From assembly GCA_963702155.1 (NCBI GenBank), contig OY969717.1:1550001-1614000 (forward strand): 64,000 nt of DNA. The letters run 5' to 3'. The DNA comes from G963702155 sp963702155. Lineage in GTDB: Bacteria; Pseudomonadota; Alphaproteobacteria; Micavibrionales; Micavibrionaceae. The position numbers and the translations under genes were made by a program. Position 1 is the stretch's first letter. Every line of letters begins with the position of its first letter. The notes beneath the pieces were generated by a model. The model saw only the letters and a program-made list of their open reading frames with translations. It was not told the DNA's origin and did no database searches. This document shows positions 17,421 to 26,907 of the stretch, piece after piece.

Positions 17421-19604
17421 CTATGAAAACGTATCTAAAGCGCCGTTATATCCTTGCATGAATTCTATAAATTGCGCATCAGGCACAGGTTTTGAATAAC
17501 GGAAACCTTGCACTTCATCACACCCCTCGCCTATAAGAAAATCTTCATGCTCCTTGGTTTCGACGCCTTCGGCTATCACTTTGAGATTAAGGGAATGACC
17601 AAGCCTTACAATTGTGCGGGCAATCGCTGCATCATCCGCATCGTTAAGCGCATTGCGAATAAAGGACTGGTCAATTTTTAGCCGGTCAATAGGGAATTGA
17701 CGTAAATATGACAGCGAAGAATACCCTGTTCCAAAATCATCAATCGCCAATTCAACTCCGATAGCATGCAAATCTTTCAAGGTTTCGATTGTATGCTCAA
17801 TATCATCCATAAAAACGCTTTCCGTGACTTCCAACTCCAAACGACGAGAATCAATACCGGTGCTTTGGATCACATTACGTGTGTAGGCGACAATATCGGA
17901 TTGCGAAAATTGTGCCGCCGATACGTTTACCGCAATACGGATGTCGTAACCATATTTATCTTTCCAGTTTTGAGCCGCCAAACATGCCGTTTCTAAAACC
18001 CATTCACCAATGGGAACAATAAGACCGGACTGTTCGGCAACAGGAATAAACTCCCCCGGCGAAATAAAACGACCGCCTTCTTTGGAATTGTCAGGTTTCC
18101 ACCACCTTAAAAGCGCTTCTGCCCCTATAACCGCGCCTGTTTTCAGATCCAGTTGCGGTTGATAATTAAGGGAAAGCTGGCCTTTTTCCAAAGCATCCCG
18201 CAAATCACGCAACATTTGAAAACGCTGTTGCACGGCACGATCAAAATCCTCAGAATATTCTTTAACCGAATCACGTCCCTCTTCTTTCGCGCGGTTTAAG
18301 GCAATATCCGCATTCTTCAAAACTTGGTCAGGGTCAATCGCATCATCGGGAAATATTGACACGCCAACAGATGCGCGCACTTGAAACGCCTCGTTAAATA
18401 CTTTGAACGGTTCAGATCGAATAACATGCAAAATTTTATCAGCAACTTCCCGTGCTTTGAGGCGCGTGCCGTCAACTTCAACGGTAATTGCAAATTCATC
18501 CTCACCGGATCGCGAAACCATGGCGTGCTCAGGCAAGGCGGCGCGTAAACGCTTCCCGACACTGCGCAAAATCGCATCACCAACGCTATGCCCCATCGAA
18601 TCATTAATATCCTTAAAATGATCTAAATCCATAGCCACAACAGCAAAACGCCGTGCCTTGCCATCTTCACCAGAACGCATACGCTCATTAAGTGTTTGTA
18701 AAAAAAGTGTCCTATTCGGCAATCCCGTCAACGTATCATAATAAGCCAGTTTGTGAATCTTGTCTTCCGCCGCGCTTTTTATGCGCGTAATATTATCTGC
18801 ATTTTGCTTAATCAAACTTTGTGTAAGTTGTATAGCGCCCCCGATCTCGTCAGAAGGATCAAAAGGTGATGGCTGAATACTCGGGTTTTCCGGATTTTTG
18901 GACGCTTCCATAAGATTATTCCGAAGAAACATAATTGGCTCTAAAAGCCAATGCCCAAGAGCAATCATTAAAACAAAAGTCACAAAAGCTGACATTGCCA
19001 GCATAACAATAATCGTATTTTTTACAAATCCAAAGACTTGCTGCTGCACTTGTGAAGAATTAAGGCGCGCAACCATGATAAAAGGTCGCCTCAAATCATT
19101 GGACCGAAGCACAACTTCGTAAGACGCACCATCAGGGCTACGATAGGTTTTGGCCAAACTATCGCGATTAAAAACAGTAAGCGCCATCGGCTCGCCATAC
19201 GTACGTATTAAATCGAGCTGGTTTGTGTAAACCGCTAAGCCGTTAACAATAGTCGTATTTAAAAGCTGCTCTGCCTTATCATCTTTAATTGGGGATGTAT
19301 AAAGGTCACGAATGGTTGGCTCAATGACGGGCACAATCGCGGATCGTCCAATTTCTTGCAATTGATTTAAACGTTCTTGTTCAAATTCTTTTAATGTAAA
19401 ATTTAAAATTCCGGCTTGAACGGCCAGAATTGTTAAAAATACCGCCAGTGCAATCCGCCAGCTAAACCAGCTTTTCCAGATTTGCGCCGAAGAAGAGGAT
19501 AGAAAATTTTTCAATCCTTTTGACGAACGTATATTCTGATCAGCGCTATCTAGACGTGATTTTGAAGGCATAATTCCCACTTTGGATTTTGAGAAAACAC
19601 TCAT
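17421..19604 (-). CDS. Membrane GGDEF-EAL protein, probable c-di-GMP phosphodiesterase
   Basis: 727 residues. Two membrane helices (about 50-70 and 195-220) flank a periplasmic sensory region. Next comes a GGDEF domain (about 290-455) whose active-site loop reads GEDEF (near 367), then an EAL domain (about 470-715). The EAL side looks catalytically complete: EALLRW near 492, NVSAAQFS, ELEVTES, DDFGTGYSSL near 619, VIAEGVET near 674 and the late QGFRYSKP. The second Gly of GGDEF is replaced by Glu, so cyclase activity is doubtful and the domain may instead bind GTP and regulate. I infer net c-di-GMP breakdown. It stands alone, with no obvious partner gene. Confidence 0.88.
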   Translation of the reverse strand: MSVFSKSKVGIMPSKSRLDSADQNIRSSKGLKNFLSSSSAQIWKSWFSWRIALAVFLTILAVQAGILNFTLKEFEQERLNQLQEIGRSAIVPVIEPTIRDLYTSPIKDDKAEQLLNTTIVNGLAVYTNQLDLIRTYGEPMALTVFNRDSLAKTYRSPDGASYEVVLRSNDLRRPFIMVARLNSSQVQQQVFGFVKNTIIVMLAMSAFVTFVLMIALGHWLLEPIMFLRNNLMEASKNPENPSIQPSPFDPSDEIGGAIQLTQSLIKQNADNITRIKSAAEDKIHKLAYYDTLTGLPNRTLFLQTLNERMRSGEDGKARRFAVVAMDLDHFKDINDSMGHSVGDAILRSVGKRLRAALPEHAMVSRSGEDEFAITVEVDGTRLKAREVADKILHVIRSEPFKVFNEAFQVRASVGVSIFPDDAIDPDQVLKNADIALNRAKEEGRDSVKEYSEDFDRAVQQRFQMLRDLRDALEKGQLSLNYQPQLDLKTGAVIGAEALLRWWKPDNSKEGGRFISPGEFIPVAEQSGLIVPIGEWVLETACLAAQNWKDKYGYDIRIAVNVSAAQFSQSDIVAYTRNVIQSTGIDSRRLELEVTESVFMDDIEHTIETLKDLHAIGVELAIDDFGTGYSSLSYLRQFPIDRLKIDQSFIRNALNDADDAAIARTIVRLGHSLNLKVIAEGVETKEHEDFLIGEGCDEVQGFRYSKPVPDAQFIEFMQGYNGALDTFS

Positions 19605-19856
19605 TGTTTTTGCTCTTTTTTATAATCCCCTGCAATGAAGAACACATTGCGCGAACACAAAGCCTACCTCATTTTTAAAGTCTACGCTACAAGTGTTAAC
19701 AAGATGTTTAAAACAATTATCTAATATACAAAAAAGATCTATACGCTAAAATTATAAGCGCTTGAAAAGTAATAAGTTTTAAAGATAAATAAAATTTAAC
19801 ACAAAAATGAGTAAAATAAATTTCAAATTTTTAAAACCGTTATATCTTTTAGAAGA

Positions 19857-21074
19857 TCACGGCTTAAGGCATAAAACGAGTGCATTTTTTTGGGTTTTTA
19901 ATTTGTCGAGATAAGCGCAGGCAAAAATATAACTATCGCCCCCTTCTGAAATGCCTAGTTTTTTGCGCAAATCCTCAACGTGCATTGGAAAGTTTCGAAC
20001 TGTAAGGTTGGCTTTTTTTAGTGTGATCGCCTTTCTCTGAACAGGCAAAATATCAACCACACGAAATGCACGTCCAGGAAATGAATGCAAAAATGTGTCG
20101 GACGTATATAAATGAGTATGCGGATGTAATTTCTTCAAACCATATCGCGCGGCTATAATATTATATCCGCCTGTCTTCATAAATGCAGGGGATGGCTCAT
20201 ATAAATAGGAAAGCGGCGCAGAATAAGAGACATCTGTTTTTTTCTCTTCTGCTGCCGTAAATACCATATGCCTCGCCGCTTGACCTGCATCATCCAGTAT
20301 GACGGCATGACGCGGCATATCGTCGGCGCTAGAATTTGCATCCTTATCTAAAACAAAAAGGATTTCCTTACAATCATTATTATATTCAACCACGTGTACG
20401 GCGCGGACATGTTTCAAAGCCTTAATGCCTTGCCGTATATCTAAAACTGGGGAAGCTTTAATTATAACAATTTTAGTTTTCTGTAAAAGATCAGGCAGAA
20501 TTAAGGTAACATCTGGAGAGCAATCTTCAAACCGGAACAACCCTTTACGCCTATCATAACGCCGTTGCGGGTCAATATATACGCAATCGCATGACGCCAT
20601 ATCACGCGCATATTCTGCCGCATCTTTATTAATAATAGTAACGGCATCCCCATGAAAAATATGCATATTATGATCAAGCCGTCCGGCAAGATCTTGGTCT
20701 TTTTCAATACCGATTACATTTTGAAAAACTTTCGTAAATGCTGATAAATCCACCCCCGCACCCGCAGTTAAATCAACCAAAGTAACACCAGAAACCAGCG
20801 AAGCCTTATGAGCCGCTGTTACAAAAGAAGACGCTTGCTCGATAATATCGGCAGAAGGGTAAACAATATCAGGACAAGCCTGCCAATAAGGTATTTTCTT
20901 AGCCGCTTTTTGGTACGATTTGATCTGATCAAAAATAAGAGGCCATGGCCACGGCTCATCTTGGTTTTTCATTTTAGGACGGCGCAGCGCAAGCATGGAT
21001 ACATCTTGATCTTTATGCGCATTGATATAGGTCGCAATATCAGGATTTAGCAACCGCCGCCATTCCACACTCAT
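19857..21074 (-). CDS. Class I SAM methyltransferase with THUMP-like domain
   Basis: 405 residues. The middle has a Rossmann methyltransferase fold: LVDLTAGAGVDLSAF (about 140-155, SAM binding), the IGIEKD acidic strand end, and DCVYIDPQRR (about 200-210), an active-site motif of the DPxRR type. The C-terminal part (from about 300) fits the THUMP-like domain of uncharacterised SAM methyltransferases, which suggests an RNA substrate, though I know of no proven target for this family. It is 7 bases downstream of folE on the same strand, so the two are probably co-transcribed. The 252 bases between it and the GGDEF-EAL gene hold no gene. Confidence 0.72.
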   Translation of the reverse strand: MSVEWRRLLNPDIATYINAHKDQDVSMLALRRPKMKNQDEPWPWPLIFDQIKSYQKAAKKIPYWQACPDIVYPSADIIEQASSFVTAAHKASLVSGVTLVDLTAGAGVDLSAFTKVFQNVIGIEKDQDLAGRLDHNMHIFHGDAVTIINKDAAEYARDMASCDCVYIDPQRRYDRRKGLFRFEDCSPDVTLILPDLLQKTKIVIIKASPVLDIRQGIKALKHVRAVHVVEYNNDCKEILFVLDKDANSSADDMPRHAVILDDAGQAARHMVFTAAEEKKTDVSYSAPLSYLYEPSPAFMKTGGYNIIAARYGLKKLHPHTHLYTSDTFLHSFPGRAFRVVDILPVQRKAITLKKANLTVRNFPMHVEDLRKKLGISEGGDSYIFACAYLDKLKTQKNALVLCLKP

Positions 21075-21081
21075 CTTGTAC

Positions 21082-21687
21082 TTACCGCCGGATCATATTA
21101 AAAAACCGGTCTTGCAAATCATCATCCTTGAAAATACCACTGAAACTAGTCGTCACGGTGGATGATCCCTCCTTCATAACACCGCGTGTGGACATACATT
21201 GGTGATTGGCATCAATAAAAACTGCCACACCTTTGGGTCTAAGCGTGTCATCGATCACATCGACAATCGCCTTTGTCATGTTTTCTTGTGATACCAACCT
21301 GCGGGCATAAATATCAACAATCCGCGCCAGCTTACTAATCCCGACCACCTGCGCCGCCGGCCAATACGCAATATGCGCTATCCCAATAATAGGTGCAATA
21401 TGATGCTCGCAATGCGAAACAAATTCGATATCTTTAACCAAAACAATATCATCAAACCCTTGAATATCTTTAAATGTTTTTCCTAAAACCGCCGCCGGAT
21501 CTTTAGTATATCCGCTGAAAAACTCTTCATAAGCTTTGACAAATCGCTTGGGCGTATCAAGCAGCCCCTCACGCGATGGATCTTCACCAATCCATTTTAA
21601 CAAAGTGCGCACCGCGTCTTCGGCCTGATCACGGCTTGGTTTTGACGGGTCATTCGCAGGTTTATTTTGAACAATATCGTTTGCCAT
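21082..21687 (-). CDS. folE: GTP cyclohydrolase I
   Basis: 201 residues. It converts GTP to 7,8-dihydroneopterin triphosphate, the first step to folate (and queuosine or biopterin). Zinc ligands are visible in CEHHIAPIIG and in the HQCMSTRGV segment; the DTPKRFVKAYEEFFSGY and ARIVDIYARRLVSQE motifs are also typical. It is the first gene of a minus-strand pair with the methyltransferase and divergent from cysS across about 110 bases. folC, later in the same pathway, is in this window at 52.8 kb. Confidence 0.95.
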   Translation of the reverse strand: MANDIVQNKPANDPSKPSRDQAEDAVRTLLKWIGEDPSREGLLDTPKRFVKAYEEFFSGYTKDPAAVLGKTFKDIQGFDDIVLVKDIEFVSHCEHHIAPIIGIAHIAYWPAAQVVGISKLARIVDIYARRLVSQENMTKAIVDVIDDTLRPKGVAVFIDANHQCMSTRGVMKEGSSTVTTSFSGIFKDDDLQDRFFNMIRR

Positions 21688-21796
21688 ATGGTTTTACACC
21701 TCGTTTAATGCAATGATGCGTTATGATTTAATGGTTGTAATACCGCGTAACTCAGGTATTTTCCAGTAAAATATGATAATAAAAATGGTTAAGCCA

Positions 21797-23179
21797 ATGT
21801 CTGATATAAAACTATATAACAGCCTCACTCGTAAAAAAGAAACCTTTACCCCCATAGAGAAAAATAATGTACGTATGTACGCGTGCGGCCCTACGGTTTA
21901 TAACTATGCACATATCGGCAATGCCCGCTCTGCTATTGTTTTTGATATGCTTACCCGTACGTTACGTACGAAATATGAAAACGTTACATACGTTGCAAAT
22001 ATTACAGATATAGACGATAAAATTATAGCCGCCTCTCGTGAAACTGGCATGCCCATATCCAAAATCACGGAAAAATTTACGAAAATTTATAATGAAGACA
22101 TGGCGTCTTTGGGCGCAACCAAACCGGACATTCAGCCAAAAGCCACAGAAACTATTCAAGAAATGATCGCCCTTATTGAAAATTTAATTCAAAACGATCA
22201 CGCCTACGCCGCCGATGGTCATGTACTTTTTAACGTACCCTCTTTCCCTGCATATGGAGGGTTATCAGGGCGAAACCGTGATGATCAAATAGCGGGCGCG
22301 CGCGTTGAGATTGCACCTTATAAAAAAGACGCGGCTGATTTTGTGCTGTGGAAGCCCAGCGCAAAAGATGAACCAGGCTGGGATTCTCCATGGGGGCGCG
22401 GCCGCCCCGGTTGGCATATTGAATGTTCGGCCATGGCGGAAAAACATCTCGGCCTGCCTTTTGATATTCACGGAGGGGGCGCAGATTTAAAATTCCCGCA
22501 TCATGAAAATGAAATTGCACAAAGTTGCTGCGCGCACGCAGAAGTAAAAGACTTATCTGTTTTTGCCAAAACATGGGTACATAACGGGTTTTTAACAGTA
22601 GAAGGCGAGAAAATGTCTAAATCGCTTGGCAATTTCACCCTTGCACATGACTTGCTTCAAATTCATGATGGCGAAACACTGCGCTTAACATTGCTCTCCG
22701 CGCATTACCGTCAACCTCTCGATTGGTCAGATGATAAAATCGCGCAAAACAAAAAACTGCTCGACCGCATCTATGCGCGGCTAGAGCAAATGAAAGATCT
22801 GGAATCACAAAGCGCAGATATTCCCGCTCCAATTCTAGACGCGCTCTATGATGATATGAATACCCCTCAAGCCATATCTGCCCTTTGCGCCACTTTAAAA
22901 GAAGAGAACAGCGCAGCGTTAAAAAGCAAACTTCTTGCAGGCGGAAACTTGCTTGGCATTTTGCAAAAATCCCCGTCGCAATGGCTAGGGTTTGATGAAA
23001 TTAAAGGCCAAGCCGCAAATAATGAAAAAATCGAAGTTCTTTTAAATGAGCGTGCCAAGGCCAAAGCAGATAAAAATTATGCGCGCGCCGATAAAATAAG
23101 GGATGAATTAAACGCCATGAATATCGAGATTATAGATACCGAAGACGGCACAAAATGGAAATACAAAGAAAGCTGTTAA
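21797..23179 (+). CDS. cysS: Cysteinyl-tRNA synthetase
   Basis: 460 residues from the ATG at 21797. The first catalytic signature is YACGPTVYNYAHIGNARS (C30 as zinc ligand, HIGN at 39-42) and the second is KMSKS near 272-276. HIECSAMA and the HHENEIAQSCCA segment supply the other zinc ligands. An in-frame start 8 codons upstream (21773) exists, but the protein family begins near MSDIKLYNSL, so I prefer 21797; the ribosome-binding site is weak for both. The enzyme is essential and looks full length with no broken motif. Confidence 0.95.
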   Translation: MSDIKLYNSLTRKKETFTPIEKNNVRMYACGPTVYNYAHIGNARSAIVFDMLTRTLRTKYENVTYVANITDIDDKIIAASRETGMPISKITEKFTKIYNEDMASLGATKPDIQPKATETIQEMIALIENLIQNDHAYAADGHVLFNVPSFPAYGGLSGRNRDDQIAGARVEIAPYKKDAADFVLWKPSAKDEPGWDSPWGRGRPGWHIECSAMAEKHLGLPFDIHGGGADLKFPHHENEIAQSCCAHAEVKDLSVFAKTWVHNGFLTVEGEKMSKSLGNFTLAHDLLQIHDGETLRLTLLSAHYRQPLDWSDDKIAQNKKLLDRIYARLEQMKDLESQSADIPAPILDALYDDMNTPQAISALCATLKEENSAALKSKLLAGGNLLGILQKSPSQWLGFDEIKGQAANNEKIEVLLNERAKAKADKNYARADKIRDELNAMNIEIIDTEDGTKWKYKESC

Positions 23180-23236
23180 TTGAAGACAAAATAAACATCC
23201 GGCCTACTCCGCTCATATTTGCTCTAAGTACAGCCA

Positions 23237-23968
23237 TTAACGCGCCATAAGAAGCCGATAAAAACTCACCTGACTTGTATCATGCCCCGCACACCAGGCC
23301 GATTGCTGATCAAAATTATTCGCTTTAACCGCTGTTAAAGCCGCGCCGCTCAAATCGCTTGCCGCTGGAAAACTACCCGTAAAATTTGTACTTGCCCACG
23401 CTCCGTCAATCACCGGCTCAAACGGCGTGGTACCTGAATCATCCAGAGTATTAGCACCAATATCTTCATTGATAATCGCGCAAATCTCCTTCGCAATCCC
23501 ATTATCTGTATTCGCCCTCAATCGTAACCATAAATCAGGGTCACCACCGCCAACATTAGGGATGTTATCACCGCCGGTATAAAGAAATGTACCGTTAGAA
23601 AATGCCTCAAACGTGCGGTATGTCACACCGCCCCCTGCGGGACTAAAAACATGACAAATCTCATCTGTCGGCGAATTACCGTTTGTTTGCGTACCGTTCC
23701 GCTCAAAACTAATCTCCTCCGGCGCGCAACCACGTAATCTGATCTGCGCAACCGCATTGGCAATGCTCGCGCCATAATCTAAAATTTCATTGGCTACAAT
23801 CTCGTTGCGCTCCCTGTCCAAAGCTGAAACACTTCCGCGATTACTTTCCGATACCGTATATATCAATGCAGCCAAAAGCGCGACCGCAATCAGTATATAC
23901 ATTAAAAGATTACCCTGTTCGTACGTTACGGTATCTTTGTGTTCAATCATGTTAAAAGAAAAGCGCAC
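23237..23968 (-). CDS. Pilin-like exported protein of unknown function
   Basis: 243 residues. A short cytoplasmic N-terminus contains E-Q-G-N, followed by one strongly hydrophobic helix (about residues 21-38) and then a large hydrophilic domain with repeated Gly/Asn-rich segments and Cys near 81, 104, 167 and 228. The plan resembles type IV prepilins or type II secretion pseudopilins (hydrophobic helix 1 then globular domain), but I see no clear prepilin peptidase site, so this is only likeness. A GTG start at 23968 has an AAAGG 10 bases upstream; an ATG at 23950 is an alternative. It converges with cysS. I do not recognise a named family. Confidence 0.55.
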   Translation of the reverse strand: MRFSFNMIEHKDTVTYEQGNLLMYILIAVALLAALIYTVSESNRGSVSALDRERNEIVANEILDYGASIANAVAQIRLRGCAPEEISFERNGTQTNGNSPTDEICHVFSPAGGGVTYRTFEAFSNGTFLYTGGDNIPNVGGGDPDLWLRLRANTDNGIAKEICAIINEDIGANTLDDSGTTPFEPVIDGAWASTNFTGSFPAASDLSGAALTAVKANNFDQQSAWCAGHDTSQVSFYRLLMAR

Positions 23969-24133
23969 GGTATAAAAACCTTTATGAAAGCAATAGATAA
24001 CATGTCATTATAAACAAAATACGTTGCACAAACCAATCGTATATAAATAAATATACAGATTGAAAATGACGCATATATTTTATAAATACTTTTATTAAGC
24101 ACTGCTTTATCAAAACATAGGATTAAAAAGCAA

Positions 24134-24343
24134 ATGACCGACCAAAGACCAAAAACCCCAGTTGCTATACCCGAAATTATCATTGTCCCTGATATCACTG
24201 ACGAGGTCATCTGTGATGGTGGTGGCGGCGCACTTGGGCACCCAAATGTCTGGTATACCTTTGATGGTAAGGATACAGCAGAATGCGGATATTGCGATCG
24301 CTTTTTTGTAAAAGAGCGTTCGAAAGAGCGGGTTATGGGCTAG
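24134..24343 (+). CDS. Small CHCC-type zinc-finger protein
   Basis: 69 residues. The C-terminal half carries VICDGGGGALGHPNVWYTF followed by ECGYCDRFFV, the CHCC zinc-finger pattern (C27, H36, C51, C54) also found in the NDUFS6-like accessory subunit of mitochondrial complex I. Such proteins are very common in alphaproteobacteria, usually as single genes, with no firmly established bacterial role. It precedes the DUF1150 gene with a 170-base AT-rich gap. Confidence 0.85.
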   Translation: MTDQRPKTPVAIPEIIIVPDITDEVICDGGGGALGHPNVWYTFDGKDTAECGYCDRFFVKERSKERVMG

Positions 24344-24513
24344 AATATTATAAGTTATAATATAAAGTGATCTGTTGTAATAAAGTGAACCGTATACATT
24401 ATATAAGATCTGTAACGACGTATATGATACGCTGCCTTTACCAGGGTAGATTAAAATAATTTATCGTAATAGATTCTGGCTATAAAGGTACAAAAAGAAA
24501 GAAAATCAAAGAT

Positions 24514-24774
24514 ATGACCTCTAGACAAAATAATATCACTGACAATCAGGATATTCTGAAAGAACAACGCGCTGCCCTTAGAAACCTATCATCAACCGAT
24601 TTTTTAAATTTTGGTATTGATCATTTTGCCTATATAAAACAGGTAAAAATAGGCGAGAATTTGGTATTTGCAGTTCACGCCGCTGATGGACGTCCAATAC
24701 ACGTAGTTGAAAATGCCGCAGGCGCGCAAACAGCTATCTATGAAAATGATTTGAATGCGATTACGCTACATTAA
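24514..24774 (+). CDS. DUF1150 family protein
   Basis: 86 residues. Recognised from LRNLSSTDFLNFGIDHFAYI, then VFAVHAADGRPI and the closing ENDLNAITLH, the layout of the DUF1150 family, small soluble proteins almost confined to alphaproteobacteria and often found near small heat-shock protein genes. No heat-shock gene is adjacent here. Function unknown. It converges with ptsN. Confidence 0.82.
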   Translation: MTSRQNNITDNQDILKEQRAALRNLSSTDFLNFGIDHFAYIKQVKIGENLVFAVHAADGRPIHVVENAAGAQTAIYENDLNAITLH

Positions 24775-24828
24775 AGGATATAGAAAGTTCGAATAAAAAA
24801 ATTAAAAACGGTGACCTTCAAAACCATA

Positions 24829-25290
24829 CTAAGCCGCCATAAGCCAACCATCAGGATATGCAAGTAGCGACTTTACATCATCTGCATCTTGCGCAACTCT
24901 AATTTTATCGCATAAATCTTTATTGCCCAGCAGCCTTGATAAACGGGACAGGCCTTGCAAATGTAGCGGGCCATCACTATCTGGTGACACCAGAACGCCA
25001 ATCAAATCTACAGGGCGATGATCTAACGCATCAAAATCACATGATGATTCAAGCCGCGCAATACAAACAAAACGATGCGATATACCTTGAATCTGAGCAT
25101 GCGGTATTGCAACACCATTACCCATAGCAGAAGGCGACCGCGCCTCTGTTTCCAAAAGTTTATCTAAAATAAGCGGCGCTGGAAAATGCGCTTCTTGCTC
25201 AACCCTATTGGATATTTCTTTAAAAATCTTGCTTTTATCCTGCGCCCGAAAGCCGGTAAAAACAGTATCAACATGAATAAAATTAGTCAT
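24829..25290 (-). CDS. ptsN: PtsN, nitrogen phosphotransferase EIIA domain protein
   Basis: 153 residues from the ATG at 25290, chosen because a GGGGAAA lies upstream and the family begins about here. The phosphorylated His sits in GVAIPHAQIQG (near 65). EIIA-Ntr is the end of the PtsP-NPr-PtsN phosphorelay that regulates potassium transport, stress responses and metabolism. It lies downstream of hpf and rpoN as in most proteobacteria, but a strong terminator after hpf (25405-25445) suggests separate or reduced transcription. The HPr and HPr kinase genes that often accompany this system in alphaproteobacteria are not found at their usual place in this window. Confidence 0.92.
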   Translation of the reverse strand: MTNFIHVDTVFTGFRAQDKSKIFKEISNRVEQEAHFPAPLILDKLLETEARSPSAMGNGVAIPHAQIQGISHRFVCIARLESSCDFDALDHRPVDLIGVLVSPDSDGPLHLQGLSRLSRLLGNKDLCDKIRVAQDADDVKSLLAYPDGWLMAA

Positions 25291-25404
25291 TTTAATTTTC
25301 CCCTTTTTAAACACTAATCCGTAGCCCCTTGTTAATACCTCCTCAGGTTAAAAAAATCCAGAACAATCTGTAAAGCGCAAGATTATTAGGTTTTTATAAA
25401 GTAA

Positions 25405-25445
25405 AAAAGAAAAATGCCCCGGCTTTTTATATATTTCCGGAGCAT
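25405..25445 (-). terminator. Terminator downstream of hpf
   Basis: Read on the minus strand, ATGCTCCGG (25437-25445) pairs with CCGGGGCAT (25414-25422) with one mismatch in a 9-bp stem, followed by two runs of T (TTTTTC then TTTTTT). It lies 48 bases after the hpf stop and before ptsN. Confidence 0.72.
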
Positions 25446-25492
25446 AATAAAAATTTTACAAATATAAGTTTTAAGGTGCTTAAATGGTTAAT

Positions 25493-26092
25493 TTATGCAT
25501 TATCGGGATCTATCCACCCGATATTACCATCACTACGCTTATAAACAACATTGATCCCTTCTGTTTTTGCATTTCTGAACATTAATGCAGATTGACCAGA
25601 TAAATCCATGCGCATAACAGCATCTGAAACACTCATTGTTTCAATATCACGCGCCATTTCTGCAATTACAACCGGATCATCACCTTCTGGAACACCCGCC
25701 TGCGCCAATTCGCTTTCTGGCTCATCTTCATTAGCGGCCAAAATATAATCCCGCGCTTTCATAACTGCGCCTTCAGGCGTTTGCTCCATACGGTCATGAT
25801 GATCACGTAACTTACGCTTATAGCGGCGTAATTGTTTGCCAACTTTCTCCGCTGCTGACTCAAAGGAAACATATGGGTCATGCTCAACCGCATCGGCCAT
25901 AACGGTAATATTCTTTCCGACTTTGAACAAAATATTTGTTTTGATTTGCTTATGCGCTTCCGGCGCAAAAGTCACCGTCGCAAACGTTGCATGATTTAAA
26001 TATTTTGAATTTAAGTCCTCGATTTTGTCAGTGACATGCGTTCTTAGCGCATCACCAACATCAATTTGTTTTCCATGAACGGTTAGTTCCAT
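25493..26092 (-). CDS. hpf: Long-form ribosome hibernation promoting factor
   Basis: 199 residues. The N-terminal domain is S30AE/HPF type (MELTVHGKQIDVGDALRTHV, with KVGKNITVMADAVEHDPYVS and the basic KQLRRYKRKLRDHH helix). The C-terminal domain (about 145-199) has the dimerisation region with VRMDLSGQSALMFRNAKTEG-like sequence, so this is the long form that pairs 70S ribosomes into 100S dimers. I start at 26092: AAGGA is 8 bases upstream and the family N-terminus matches, whereas the longer reading frame adds 14 unlikely residues. It sits downstream of rpoN, although two plus-strand genes are inserted between them. Confidence 0.93.
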   Translation of the reverse strand: MELTVHGKQIDVGDALRTHVTDKIEDLNSKYLNHATFATVTFAPEAHKQIKTNILFKVGKNITVMADAVEHDPYVSFESAAEKVGKQLRRYKRKLRDHHDRMEQTPEGAVMKARDYILAANEDEPESELAQAGVPEGDDPVVIAEMARDIETMSVSDAVMRMDLSGQSALMFRNAKTEGINVVYKRSDGNIGWIDPDNA

Positions 26093-26236
26093 CAGGGTCA
26101 TCCTTTTAATAAGTCTTTGATTTACAGGTATCATATAAATATATCACAGGCCATATGATGCAAGCGAATTTATAAAGATATTTTTTATTTTTTAAAATTG
26201 GAACATTTTATAAATGCGGAACGTTTATTTTGTACA

Positions 26237-26252
26237 TATCAAAAATTTGATA
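26237..26252. promoter_or_regulatory. Perfect inverted repeat upstream of the EF-hand gene
   Basis: TATCAAA-AA-TTTGATA, 7-bp arms with a 2-base spacer, centred about 40 bases before the start codon. The symmetry and position suit a dimeric repressor or activator site, but no regulator is known and AT-rich DNA produces such repeats by chance. Confidence 0.35.
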
Positions 26253-26283
26253 CAGCATAATCTTTAAAAAGGAATATTCGAAA

Positions 26284-26841
26284 ATGAAACATCTAAAATT
26301 GGCTGCTATTACAACATCAATGCTTATTGGCTTTATTCTGCCAACAACATCGAGTGCAGAAACCATAACAACAAAAACTGTTATTTCTCAACAAGAAATC
26401 AAGAACGTAAACGAAGTAGACTTCAAGGAGTTCGATACGAACAAAGATGGACAATATTCCATGCAAGAAGTTGGTGAGAAACTCTTTACCGTATTTGACC
26501 AAAACAACGACACATATGTTGATAATCTTGAATGGGATGAAAAAAACATGATGACCATTATCCCGATGGAGGCCGAAGTTATTCAATATATTGATACAGA
26601 TAACGATAAAGTAGCTGAAGCAACAACATATTCATATACTGAATTTTACAAGCGCTCCGGTTTAATGAAGTTTGATGATAACAAAGACGGCCTATCCGCC
26701 GAAGAATTCATTGGTGAGGGTTTTGAAGCATTAGACATTGATGAAAACAAAATGATCGATATGGAAGAATGGAAAAAAGCATACGTAAAATCGGAAAAAT
26801 ACCCCAATGCCAATCAAAAACAATATAATGATGGCCTGTAA
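26284..26841 (+). CDS. Secreted EF-hand calcium-binding protein
   Basis: 185 residues with a signal peptide (about 1-25). EF-hand loops are at D51-E62 (DTNKDGQYSMQE), D72-E83 (DQNNDTYVDNLE), 131-141 (DDNKDGLSAEE, one residue shorter than the usual 12) and D151-E162 (DIDENKMIDMEE). A fifth Asp-rich stretch, DTDNDK at 104-109, is not a regular loop. It is probably a periplasmic or outer-surface calcium-binding protein; the target is unknown. A good ribosome-binding site (AAAGGAAT) precedes the ATG, and a hairpin terminator follows. It is one of two plus-strand genes inserted between hpf and rpoN. Confidence 0.82.
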   Translation: MKHLKLAAITTSMLIGFILPTTSSAETITTKTVISQQEIKNVNEVDFKEFDTNKDGQYSMQEVGEKLFTVFDQNNDTYVDNLEWDEKNMMTIIPMEAEVIQYIDTDNDKVAEATTYSYTEFYKRSGLMKFDDNKDGLSAEEFIGEGFEALDIDENKMIDMEEWKKAYVKSEKYPNANQKQYNDGL

Positions 26842-26907
26842 AATTATCTAGCGGTCATTATAAGATCTTAAACAAAAAGACTTTTAATAAATTATTTTAT
26901 CAAAGCG

